DNA of 5,937 nucleotides from Gammaproteobacteria bacterium (GCA_030040235.1 JASHUC010000397.1:1-5937); one strand, 5' to 3'; shown: positions 1 through 5,937, numbered from the stretch's first letter. The notes: generated by a model from the letters alone, not told the origin. Program-made: numbers and translations.

Positions 1-750
1 GGTGTGAACCAGGCTAGAATCGAAGGTGTTGCGGGAGCCCCGCTCATCGCGAAGCAAACCGGCGAGGAAGTCGGCGTGCGCCAGGACTTCTTCGATCATC
101 GGATCGCCACGACGCTGGCGTTCTACAACCTCGATGCGCAGTCGGAAACGACCTACGATCCGGACATCGGCCAGGACGCTGCGGGACCCGGCAGTCACCG
201 CGAGGGATTCGAGCTCAACATCACCTATCAGGTACTGCGGTGGCTCGAGCTCTATGGCAGCTACTCCGGCGACAGAGCCCGCTACACCACTCCATATGAC
301 GACGGTACGGGCCACCTGGGCGAATATCTTCCGAACGCGCCCTTCGCGACCGGTCAGTTCAATGTCTATGTGACGAACCTGGGCCCCTGGAGCGGGGGTC
401 TGGAGTACCGGTATCTCAGCAGCTTTCCGCTATCCTCCGGGCCCTGCGTTAACTCCGCAGTTACCACTGATTTCGGACATGGCCTCACCTGCGCCGATGC
501 ACCGACGCCGAAGGGCATGGTCTACGGTTCCGGCTACGGGGAATGGAATGGCGACGTCCACTACGCCTTCGGCCAAGGCTGGACAGCCACGCTCGGGATC
601 TACAACATCCTCGACACGAAGGCGAATACCATGGAGTACTGGTATGTCGATCGGCTGCCCGGGGAGCCCTCTTACGGGGAAGCAGACGTACATTTCCATC
701 CCATGGAGCCCACCACGGCGCGCTTCACGATTGCCAAGGTGTTTCCTTAG
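1..750 (+). CDS. TonB-dependent outer-membrane receptor, C-terminal beta-barrel part (5' end outside window)
   Basis: This is the C-terminal third or so of a TonB-dependent receptor, an outer-membrane barrel that imports ligands using energy from TonB-ExbBD. The reading frame is open to the left edge, and the GTG at base 4 is probably an internal valine. About 249 codons are present, against 650-800 for a whole receptor. Seen: alternating polar/aromatic barrel strands, the conserved KQTGEEVGVR strand with its FFDHRIATTLAFYNL partner, GFELNITYQ, the LPNAPFATG hairpin typical of the family, GYGEWNGDVHYAF, and a closing strand ARFTIAKVFP. The plug, TonB box and signal peptide are not visible, so the ligand cannot be inferred. 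A loop around residues 145-172 (counted from base 4) carries two cysteines (148 and 163) that could form a surface disulfide. The last residue is proline, after the phenylalanine that normally ends such barrels. Sampled stretches are about 60% GC, lower than the genes downstream. Confidence 0.9.
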   Translation, partial: GVNQARIEGVAGAPLIAKQTGEEVGVRQDFFDHRIATTLAFYNLDAQSETTYDPDIGQDAAGPGSHREGFELNITYQVLRWLELYGSYSGDRARYTTPYDDGTGHLGEYLPNAPFATGQFNVYVTNLGPWSGGLEYRYLSSFPLSSGPCVNSAVTTDFGHGLTCADAPTPKGMVYGSGYGEWNGDVHYAFGQGWTATLGIYNILDTKANTMEYWYVDRLPGEPSYGEADVHFHPMEPTTARFTIAKVFP

Positions 751-794
751 AACGATCCAGACCGGCGCGCACCCGCAAGAATATCGAGGGTGAC
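751..794. other. Convergent intergenic gap without visible terminator
   Basis: These 44 bases separate the stop codons of the receptor and the methyltransferase. I find no stem with a T-run on either strand, so transcription may end by Rho or run into the opposing gene. Confidence 0.5.
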
Positions 795-1607
795 TCAATC
801 GCCTGGGCTTTCCGCGGCGCGCCGCGCGATCAGGGCCTCTGTCTCGATCACCTCGGTGACCCGTCCGTCGCGCGCATGGGGCGCCATCAGCTCGCGGATC
901 CGCTGCGCGAGCTCCCCGGCCTTGGCGCCCAGCCGGCCGGGCGCGGTGCTCGACATGGAGTACGCGCGATGGACCAGGGCTTCGAGCGCCGTGGCCCGCC
1001 GCTCGATGATCGCGATTCTTTCGAGACGATTGAAGGCCGAGGCGAGCAGCACCGCCTCGTGGCCCGGCCAGTCGGGAGATCGGCGCGCGGCACGCCCGGC
1101 ATCGTCCACCTCATAGCTTTCGAGGAGCTCGCGATAGGACTCGCGCCAGGCGTTCTGCGGCACCTTGGGGTAGCGATCACCGAAGAGTGCGATGGCGCCC
1201 TCGGGCTCGATCCTCTCCTCGAGCCGCTCGAGCGTGCGATGGCGGTCCATCCAATGAAAAGCCCGGCCGATGGTCACGAGCCGGAACGCACCGAGCTCGG
1301 GGCCGAGATCATCGGAGGTGCCGCGCACGAAGCGGACCGAGACACGCGAGCGGGTCGCATGCTCGAGTCCGGCGCTCAGCATGGCCGGCTCCGGGTCGAT
1401 GGCCACCACTTCCGCGACGAGCGGTGCGAAGGCAACGGCGAGCGGCCCCGGCCCGCACCCGAGATCCAGGACCCGATGCACCCGAGTGAGCCCGCACAGG
1501 AGCGCCACACGGCGGATGAGCGCTCGGGAATAGGCAGGCCGCCCGGCGAGATAGTAGGGAGCCGCGGACTCGAACCGATGCAGCGGTGAGGCGTCGGATG
1601 GCGTCAT
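795..1607 (-). CDS. Class I SAM-dependent methyltransferase (Methyltransf_11 type)
   Basis: This predicted cytoplasmic methyltransferase has 270 residues and transfers a methyl group from S-adenosylmethionine to an unknown small-molecule acceptor. Residues 47-55 (VLDLGCGPG) are motif I, the glycine-rich SAM loop. Asp71 in VVAIDPEPAML is the expected acidic residue at the end of strand 2, contacting the SAM ribose. GTSDDL (96-101) and GRAFHWMDR (114-122) correspond to motifs II and III; the FHW-D form is common in a broad group of uncharacterised methyltransferases. The C-terminal half (about 145-250, including AYSMSSTAPGRLG) is a helical cap likely to shape the acceptor pocket. I chose the ATG at 1607 because family similarity begins shortly after it (HRFESAAPYYLAGRP). 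An ATG at 1643 would add 12 unconserved residues. Neither start has a good Shine-Dalgarno sequence; a GAGGA lies 18 bases before 1607, which is too far. The gene is convergent with the receptor and divergent from the permease. The substrate cannot be told. Confidence 0.9.
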   Translation of the reverse strand: MTPSDASPLHRFESAAPYYLAGRPAYSRALIRRVALLCGLTRVHRVLDLGCGPGPLAVAFAPLVAEVVAIDPEPAMLSAGLEHATRSRVSVRFVRGTSDDLGPELGAFRLVTIGRAFHWMDRHRTLERLEERIEPEGAIALFGDRYPKVPQNAWRESYRELLESYEVDDAGRAARRSPDWPGHEAVLLASAFNRLERIAIIERRATALEALVHRAYSMSSTAPGRLGAKAGELAQRIRELMAPHARDGRVTEVIETEALIARRAAESPGD

Positions 1608-1665
1608 GGCAGGAGTGGGGTCGGTTCCTCGCGCGGGTCGCATGTCGCGTGCCCGGCTGCAACCC

Positions 1666-1671
1666 TACAAT
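1666..1671 (+). promoter_or_regulatory. Candidate -10 element (TACAAT) for the APC permease gene
   Basis: TACAAT differs from the sigma-70 consensus TATAAT at one base and stands out in very GC-rich DNA. It ends 7 bases before the ATG at 1679, so transcription would be expected to begin at or next to that ATG, giving a leaderless message. No recognisable TTGACA-like -35 lies 15-19 bases upstream, which keeps confidence modest. The hexamer overlaps the alternative ATG at 1670, which would then be left out of the transcript. Confidence 0.35.
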
Positions 1672-1678
1672 GGCTCGT

Positions 1679-3052
1679 ATGCCGAAGCCTGCCGTCGACC
1701 CGCGCGCGCCGCAAGGCCCCCCCGTCTCGAGTCCCGATGCGCTTCTGGTGCGCGCACTGGGCGTGCGTGAGCTCGCGGCCGCGATCTTCAATTACACGGT
1801 GGGCAGCGGAATCTTCGCGCTGCCGGCGATTGCCGTGGCGAAGCTCGGCGGGGCGGCCCCGCTCGCCTATATCGCCTGCGCGATCGTCATGGCCGCAGTG
1901 GTCTTGTGCTTCGCCGAGGCCGGCAGCCGCGTCTCGCTCACCGGGGGCGCCTACGCCTATGTCGAGGTCGCTCTCGGGCCGCTCGTCGGGTTCATCGCAG
2001 GCGTGATGCTCTTCTTCACCGGACTCACGGCCGGTGCGGCCGTGACGGTCGTCTTCGCCCAGTCGGTCAGCGCGTTCTTCGCGACCCCGCCGCCCGGTCT
2101 GACCGGGGCGCTGATGGTGAGTGTCATCGCGGTGCTCGCGTGGATCAACGTGCGTGGGGTGCGCGGCAGCGCGCGCACCGTCGAGGTCATCACCGTCGCC
2201 AAACTCCTGCCGCTGCTCGCGTTCGTGTTCGTGGGCGCGGCGTTCGTCAGCCCGCGGCATTTTGCCTGGCAGGCGGCGCCGCACCTCTCGAACGTTCTCG
2301 GCACCGCCGGCATCGTGATCTTCGCGTTCTCCGGCATCGAGTCCGCCCTCACCCCGAGCGGGGAGGTGCGGGCGCCCGCGCGCACCGTGCCGCGAGCATC
2401 GATCCTCGCGCTCCTCGCAGCCACCGTGCTTTACCTCGCCGTTCAATGGGTGGCGCTCGGGGTGCGCGGGCCGGCCCTCGCGCGCGGCGGTGTGACCCCG
2501 CTTGCGGATGCCGCCGGCGCCTTTGCCGGCCCCGCAGGCCGCAGTCTCATGCTCGCAGGCGCGAGCGTATCGATGCTGGGCTATCTGAGCGGTAACCTGC
2601 TCGCCGTGCCCCGCTCCTTGTTTGCATTTGCGCGCGACGGCTTTCTGCCCGCCGCTCTGAGCGCCGTCCACGAGCGCTACCGCACCCCGCACATCGCGAT
2701 CGTGACCTACGCGCTCCTCGTCCTCGCGCTCGCTCTCTCCGGAAGCTTCCAGCAGCTCGCCGTGTTTTCCAACCTTGCGGCATTCGTGCTGTACATCCTA
2801 TCCGCGATCGGCGTGTGGGCGCTGCGCCGGCGCGACGTACGCACGGCGGGCGAGCCGTTCGTTCTGCCCGGGGGACCGGCGATTCCGATCGCCGCCGTCG
2901 TCTTGAGCGCCGGACTCATGATGGAGACGGCGAGCGCTCGCGAGTTCGCGGGCCTTGCGCTCATGGCGCTGCTCGCGGCGGCGCTCTATGCGGTGCGCGG
3001 TTACCGCGCCGGGACGAGCAGCTCGAGGCGAAGTGGTGCACGGCGGAAGTGA
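1679..3052 (+). CDS. APC-superfamily amino acid permease
   Basis: This inner-membrane secondary transporter of the amino acid-polyamine-organocation (APC) superfamily has 457 residues, the usual family length, and about 12 hydrophobic helices. Helix 1 carries GSGIF at 42-46, the broken-helix motif that binds the substrate carboxylate in AdiC-like structures. Helix 6 has the matching unwound stretch FAFSGIES (215-222). PRSLFAFARDGFLP (311-324) is the conserved segment after helix 8. The loop EVRAPARTVPRA (229-240) is also typical. The N-terminal 30 residues are a proline-rich cytoplasmic tail and the C-terminus is basic (SSSRRSGARRK). Substrate is not predictable; amino acids or polyamines are the family norm, usually with proton symport or exchange. 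I chose the ATG at 1679 because it sits just after a -10-like hexamer. The ATG at 1670 would add three residues, and the frame stays open further up to 1586 without family similarity. It lies divergent to the methyltransferase and 60 bp before the ABC ATPase gene. Confidence 0.92.
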   Translation: MPKPAVDPRAPQGPPVSSPDALLVRALGVRELAAAIFNYTVGSGIFALPAIAVAKLGGAAPLAYIACAIVMAAVVLCFAEAGSRVSLTGGAYAYVEVALGPLVGFIAGVMLFFTGLTAGAAVTVVFAQSVSAFFATPPPGLTGALMVSVIAVLAWINVRGVRGSARTVEVITVAKLLPLLAFVFVGAAFVSPRHFAWQAAPHLSNVLGTAGIVIFAFSGIESALTPSGEVRAPARTVPRASILALLAATVLYLAVQWVALGVRGPALARGGVTPLADAAGAFAGPAGRSLMLAGASVSMLGYLSGNLLAVPRSLFAFARDGFLPAALSAVHERYRTPHIAIVTYALLVLALALSGSFQQLAVFSNLAAFVLYILSAIGVWALRRRDVRTAGEPFVLPGGPAIPIAAVVLSAGLMMETASAREFAGLALMALLAAALYAVRGYRAGTSSSRRSGARRK

Positions 3053-3060
3053 GGCCGTGC
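3038..3060 (+). repeat. 7-bp perfect inverted repeat spanning the permease stop codon
   Basis: GCACGGC (3038-3044) and GCCGTGC (3054-3060) are perfect inverted repeats around a 9-base spacer that contains the TGA stop of the permease. A competing hairpin pairs GGCCG (3053-3057) with CGGCC (3063-3067). Neither is followed by a T-run, so I do not call an intrinsic terminator. It could be an mRNA stem-loop or part of an operator with the neighbouring direct repeats. Confidence 0.4.
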
Positions 3061-3096
3061 TTCGGCCGTGCCGCGCCGCGGGTACGAGCCGTGCCG
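3054..3096 (+). promoter_or_regulatory. Three direct copies of GCCGTGC upstream of the ABC ATPase gene (possible operator)
   Basis: GCCGTGC occurs at 3054-3060, 3065-3071 and 3088-3094; the last two extend to GCCGTGCCG. Start-to-start distances are 11 and 23 bases, close to one and two helical turns, so the copies would face the same side of the DNA. The third copy directly abuts the -10-like hexamer at 3097. All three fill the 60-bp gap between the permease and the ATPase gene. A regulator binding site is inferred; no regulator gene is present in the window, and chance in GC-rich DNA is possible. Confidence 0.35.
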
Positions 3097-3102
3097 TATC
3101 AT
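3097..3102 (+). promoter_or_regulatory. Candidate -10 element (TATCAT) for the ABC ATPase-MFS pair
   Basis: TATCAT matches TATAAT at five of six positions and is followed by a GC-rich discriminator and the ATG at 3113, 10 bases downstream. A transcript would begin only a few bases before that ATG. No good -35 hexamer is visible. The hexamer overlaps the alternative ATG at 3101, which argues for 3113 as the real start. An internal promoter here would allow the last two genes to be expressed apart from the permease. Confidence 0.35.
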
Positions 3103-3112
3103 GCGCGGCTCC

Positions 3113-4693
3113 ATGCAGCGCTACATCGAGGTGAAGTTGCGACACGTGGATCTTCGGCGCGCCGGCCGCACGGTTCTCAGGAAGATCGACTGGACGATCT
3201 CACCCGGCGAGCACTGGATCTTGGCGGGAGCGAACGGCGCCGGCAAGACGCAGTTGCTGAAGCTCATCGCAGGCAGCGTCTGGCCGACCCCGACGGGACG
3301 CGAGCTGCGGCAGTACCGGTGGGGCGGTGAGACGCGGCAAACACCCCTCGAGGCGCAGGAGGAGATTGCCTACATCGGCGCCGAGCGCCAGGACCGCTAC
3401 GAGCGCTACGGCTGGAACCACACCGTCGAGCAGATCGTCGGGACCGGTCTCAACCGCACCGACATTCCGCTCGAGCCGCTTGGCGCGCGCGATCGGCGGA
3501 TCATCGCGCGCCTGCTCGAGAGGCTCGCGATCGCGCATCTCACCACGCGGCGCTTTCTGACTCTCTCCTATGGCGAGCGCCGCCTCGCGCTGCTCGCCCG
3601 CGCTCTTGCGGCACGGCCGAGGCTGTTGCTGCTCGATGAGCTTCTGACCGGACTCGACGCGGTGAATCACTCCGCGGCGCTGCGCTGGCTCAATCGCACC
3701 CGCGGTGCGCGCCTGCCGTGGGTGCTCGCGACGCACCGGCTCGATGAGCTCCCCGCGAGCGCGACGCACGCGCTCGTGCTGCACCGGGGCCGCATCGCCT
3801 ACCGCGGTCCGCTCACGCGGGCCGCCGTCCGGTCCTGGCTCGGAGTGCGCCGCAGCGTCGCGGCAGCCATCGATGTCCGCGATGCGCGAGCTTCCATCCA
3901 GAGGGCGCGCAGCGCAGCGCGCGGCTGCCTCGTGCGCCTGTGGAACGCCTCGGTGTTCGTCGGTGAGCACCCGGTGCTCGAGGACCTCTCGCTCGCGATC
4001 AGGCGCGGGGAGTGCTGGGTGATCCACGGTCCGAACGGCGCCGGCAAGTCCACGCTGCTGCAGACTCTTTATGGCGATCACGGCGTCGCCGCGGGCGGCC
4101 GCATCGAGCGCGCGGGCATCGGGCCCGGCGTTCCGCTCGAGCTTTTCAAACGCACCGTGGGCTTCGTCGCCCCGCATCTACAGTCGCTGGCGACCCTTTC
4201 CTTCGGCATCGCGGGACTTGCGCGCCCGGCGCGTGGGAACGAGGCACGCGTCTCGTCCGAGCGGCCGGAGCTGCGCGTCCGGGAGCTCGTCGAGTCCGGG
4301 CGTCACGCGAGCATGGGCCTTGCGAGCCCGCCGAGCGCCGCGGACCGGCGCGCGGCGCGCCGCGAGCTCGCCCGGTTCGGCCTGACCCGGCTCGCCGAGC
4401 GCACCATGCGCGAGCTCTCCTACGGGGAGCTCCGGCGGGCCCTGTTCGCGCGGGCGTGGGTGAATCGACCGGCATTGCTGCTTCTCGACGAGCCGCTCGC
4501 CGGTGTCGACGCACCGACGCGCCGGGCGCTGCTCGAGGAGCTCGCAAAGCGCGCGCGAGCCGGCACGGCGATCGTCATGGCGACGCATCACCGGCGCGAG
4601 TGGCCGCGCGGCGTCACTCACGAGCTCGAATTGCGTCAGGGCCGGATGCGGTATTGCGGACCGGTTCGCCCCGCTTCCGATCGGCGCCCATGA
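3113..4693 (+). CDS. Soluble ATPase with two fused ABC domains, ModF-like
   Basis: This 526-residue protein has two complete ABC nucleotide-binding domains in tandem and no membrane segment. Domain 1: Walker A GANGAGKT (39-46, Lys45), signature LSYGE (151-155), Walker B LLLLDE (171-176, catalytic Glu176), D-loop TGLD (179-182), H-loop His208. Domain 2: Walker A GPNGAGKS (306-313, Lys312), signature LSYGE (435-439), Walker B LLLLDEP (455-461, Glu460), D-loop AGVD (463-466), H-loop His492. Both sites therefore look competent for ATP hydrolysis. The layout, the PGEHW/RGECW strand before each Walker A, and the non-glycine third signature residue resemble E. coli ModF (about 490 residues), whose function is not settled. 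It lacks the long central linker and insertions of ABC-F translation factors. No ABC membrane subunit is nearby. Its TGA overlaps the MFS start codon, so the two are coupled. I chose ATG 3113 on context; ATG 3101 and GTG 3068 are alternatives. A role in transport, in assisting its neighbours, or in sensing is open. Confidence 0.9.
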   Translation: MQRYIEVKLRHVDLRRAGRTVLRKIDWTISPGEHWILAGANGAGKTQLLKLIAGSVWPTPTGRELRQYRWGGETRQTPLEAQEEIAYIGAERQDRYERYGWNHTVEQIVGTGLNRTDIPLEPLGARDRRIIARLLERLAIAHLTTRRFLTLSYGERRLALLARALAARPRLLLLDELLTGLDAVNHSAALRWLNRTRGARLPWVLATHRLDELPASATHALVLHRGRIAYRGPLTRAAVRSWLGVRRSVAAAIDVRDARASIQRARSAARGCLVRLWNASVFVGEHPVLEDLSLAIRRGECWVIHGPNGAGKSTLLQTLYGDHGVAAGGRIERAGIGPGVPLELFKRTVGFVAPHLQSLATLSFGIAGLARPARGNEARVSSERPELRVRELVESGRHASMGLASPPSAADRRAARRELARFGLTRLAERTMRELSYGELRRALFARAWVNRPALLLLDEPLAGVDAPTRRALLEELAKRARAGTAIVMATHHRREWPRGVTHELELRQGRMRYCGPVRPASDRRP

Positions 4694-5928
4694 GCTCGCC
4701 CCTGCGGATCCTGTTCTTCGTGTCGATGGTCGATGTACTCGGCTTCGGGGTGCTCATCCCACTCATCCCCTACATGGGCGAGCGGTTCGGCGCCTCTCCC
4801 GAGGTCATCACGGCGATACTGGGCAGCTATTCGCTGTGCCAGCTGCTCGCCGCGCCCCTCTGGGGCCGCTTGAGCGATCGGTTCGGCCGCCGCCCGATTC
4901 TCATCTCCAGCCTCTCGGGCGCATGCCTCTCCTACGGCATCCTCGCGCTCGCACACGGCCTCGTGCTGCTGCTCGTCTCGCGGATGCTGGCGGGGTTCAT
5001 GGCCGGTAATCTCGCCGCCGCGTTCGCTTACGCCTCCGATGTGAGCGCACCCGAGGAGCGCGCCAAGTCGATGGGCCTGGTCGGCGCGGCCATCGGTGTG
5101 GGCTTCATGGTGGGAATTCCCGTCGGCGGTGCGATCGCCGGCAACAACGCCGCGACGGCGAACTTCGTGCGCCCGGCGCTCGTGTCGGTCGGATTGAGCG
5201 TGCTCGCCATCCTGCTCGTGAAGCTGAAACTGCCCGAGAGCCGCTCCATCGCGGAACGCACCGCGGGACACGAGCGCGGCCCGAGCGCATTCGCGTTGCT
5301 TTTCGAGCGTCCGGCACTGCGCTCCGTCGCGGGGGCGGCGCTGCTCGTCACCTGCGCGCAGGGAATCCTCGAGTCGATCTTCGTCATCTGGGCGTTCGCG
5401 CGGTTCGGCGCCGGCCCGCGGACCGTGGGGCTCGCCCTGTTCGGCGTCGCGCTGCTCACGGTCGCGATGCAAGGCGGCTTCGTCCGCAAGCTCGCCCCGC
5501 GGCTCGGCGAGGCTCTGCTCGGCGGCTGCGGCGCGGCAGCCTACGCACTCGGGCTGGTGCTGGTGGCCGTGGCGGGCAAGGACGTGCCGCTCGTCGGCGT
5601 GGGACTCGCGATCGCCGGTCTCGGCATGGGGGCGTTCACGCCGAGCGCATCGGCGCTCGCATCGCGGCAGTCGAAGGGCGCGGATCGCGGAGCGGTGATG
5701 GGAACCTATCAGGCGAGCACGAGCCTCGCGCGCGTGATCGGACCCTTCGCCTCGGGGTACATCTACGAGCTCGCAGGTCCCAATGCGCCGTTCTGGGCGG
5801 GTGCTTGTCTTGCGGTTCCGGCAGTATGGCTGCTGTTGCGCTCGCGGCGGCGCGCGCCCGACGTCGAGCTCACCGAGGCCGCTACAGCGTCAGCTCCGCC
5901 TCGAAGATCGAGACCGCCTGACCGATGA
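4690..5928 (+). CDS. TetA-like major facilitator superfamily drug/metabolite exporter (DHA1 family)
   Basis: This inner-membrane MFS transporter has 412 residues and about 12 helices, and resembles class B TetA over its whole length. Helix 1 has D15 in VDVLGFGVLIPLIP, equivalent to the essential Asp15 of TetA(B). Loop 2-3 holds a textbook motif A, GRLSDRFGRRP (59-69). The antiporter motif C on helix 5 is present as G129-x8-G138-x3-G142-I-P-V-G146-G147, with proline shifted one place from the usual GP. Positions matching TetA(B) Asp84 and Asp285 are Ser81 and about Ala282, so tetracycline-metal export is unlikely; proton-driven efflux of another compound is the family expectation. The start ATG overlaps the ATPase stop (ATGA), indicating translational coupling; no Shine-Dalgarno sequence is visible. 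The last 14 or so residues (ASAPPRRSRPPDR region) look like low-complexity read-through over the 3' end of a convergent gene. Confidence 0.92.
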   Translation: MSSPLRILFFVSMVDVLGFGVLIPLIPYMGERFGASPEVITAILGSYSLCQLLAAPLWGRLSDRFGRRPILISSLSGACLSYGILALAHGLVLLLVSRMLAGFMAGNLAAAFAYASDVSAPEERAKSMGLVGAAIGVGFMVGIPVGGAIAGNNAATANFVRPALVSVGLSVLAILLVKLKLPESRSIAERTAGHERGPSAFALLFERPALRSVAGAALLVTCAQGILESIFVIWAFARFGAGPRTVGLALFGVALLTVAMQGGFVRKLAPRLGEALLGGCGAAAYALGLVLVAVAGKDVPLVGVGLAIAGLGMGAFTPSASALASRQSKGADRGAVMGTYQASTSLARVIGPFASGYIYELAGPNAPFWAGACLAVPAVWLLLRSRRRAPDVELTEAATASAPPRRSRPPDR

Positions 5929-5937
5929 TCCAAACAC
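5882..5937 (-). CDS. C-terminal end of an unidentified convergent gene (5' part outside window)
   Basis: On the minus strand an open frame enters from the right edge and ends at a TAG (5884-5882), giving VWIIGQAVSIFEAELTL. In this frame 15 of 17 codons end in G or C, as in the real genes of the window. Over the same bases the MFS frame has only 5 of 15 codons ending in G or C (from GCT at 5881 to CGA at 5925). The codon signal therefore switches strand near 5881, suggesting that a convergent gene overlaps the MFS tail by 47 bases. The 17 residues are too few to name a family. Confidence 0.5.
   Translation of the reverse strand, partial: VWIIGQAVSIFEAELTL

Noticed and set aside
543..1589. Long plus-strand open frame of 348 codons opposite the methyltransferase
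   Set aside because: It is antisense to a gene with clear SAM-binding motifs, has low-complexity Arg/Gly/Glu/His-rich translation and no family motifs. High GC suppresses stop codons in shadow frames.
1604..2692. Minus-strand open frame of 362 codons opposite the permease
   Set aside because: Its translation is dominated by Arg, Glu, His, Gly and Asp, the mirror of hydrophobic helix codons in the permease. No domain is recognisable.
3053..3067. Short hairpin after the permease stop as an intrinsic terminator
   Set aside because: The stem is only 5 bp and the following bases are GTGCCGCG, with no T-run.
3200..4177. Minus-strand open frame of 325 codons opposite the ABC ATPase
   Set aside because: It is antisense to two intact ABC motifs sets and has no motif or sensible composition of its own.
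4012..4689. In-frame upstream extension of the MFS gene inside the ATPase gene
   Set aside because: The extension is Arg/Ala-rich shadow translation of the second ABC domain. TetA-like transporters begin just before helix 1, matching the ATG at 4690.
3113..4693. ABC-F ribosome-associated antibiotic-resistance factor
   Set aside because: The two domains are joined by a short segment without the long helical interdomain linker of ABC-F proteins, and the signature motifs and strand before Walker A fit ModF-like ATPases better.
4636..5472. Minus-strand open frame opposite the MFS gene
   Set aside because: Its translation is charged and repetitive, mirroring hydrophobic codons, with no recognisable domain.

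Overview
The window is GC-rich DNA with a strong G/C bias at third codon positions. It encodes a TonB-dependent outer-membrane receptor, so the host is a Gram-negative bacterium. A high-GC proteobacterium, perhaps a gammaproteobacterium near Xanthomonadales/Steroidobacteraceae, is my best guess, but this is inference from general resemblance and not a placement.

Layout: (1) 1-750, plus strand: the 3' end of a TonB-dependent receptor whose plug and early barrel lie upstream of the window. (2) 795-1607, minus strand: a class I SAM-dependent methyltransferase, convergent with the receptor across a 44-bp gap that shows no terminator. (3) 1608-1678: a short divergent region holding a -10-like TACAAT. 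(4) 1679-5928, plus strand: three transport-related genes in a row. These are an APC-superfamily amino-acid permease, a soluble ATPase with two fused ABC domains resembling ModF, and a TetA-like major facilitator superfamily exporter. (5) 5882 to the right edge, minus strand: the C-terminal codons of a further convergent gene, detected from codon composition.

The ABC ATPase and MFS genes overlap by four bases (ATGA), so they are almost certainly translated from one message. The permease lies 60 bp upstream of the ATPase. That gap holds three copies of GCCGTGC, one inverted copy just upstream of it, and a second -10-like hexamer, so the ATPase-MFS pair may have its own promoter. No transmembrane ABC subunit is encoded nearby, so the ATPase has no visible partner in this window.

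None of the four gene starts inside the window has a convincing Shine-Dalgarno sequence. Two of them lie 7-10 bases after a -10-like hexamer, as expected for leaderless or nearly leaderless messages. I see no RNA genes, insertion sequences, CRISPR arrays or intrinsic terminators. The genes belong to known families. The less ordinary points are the transporter/ATPase grouping, the repeat cluster before the ATPase, and the hidden convergent gene end.
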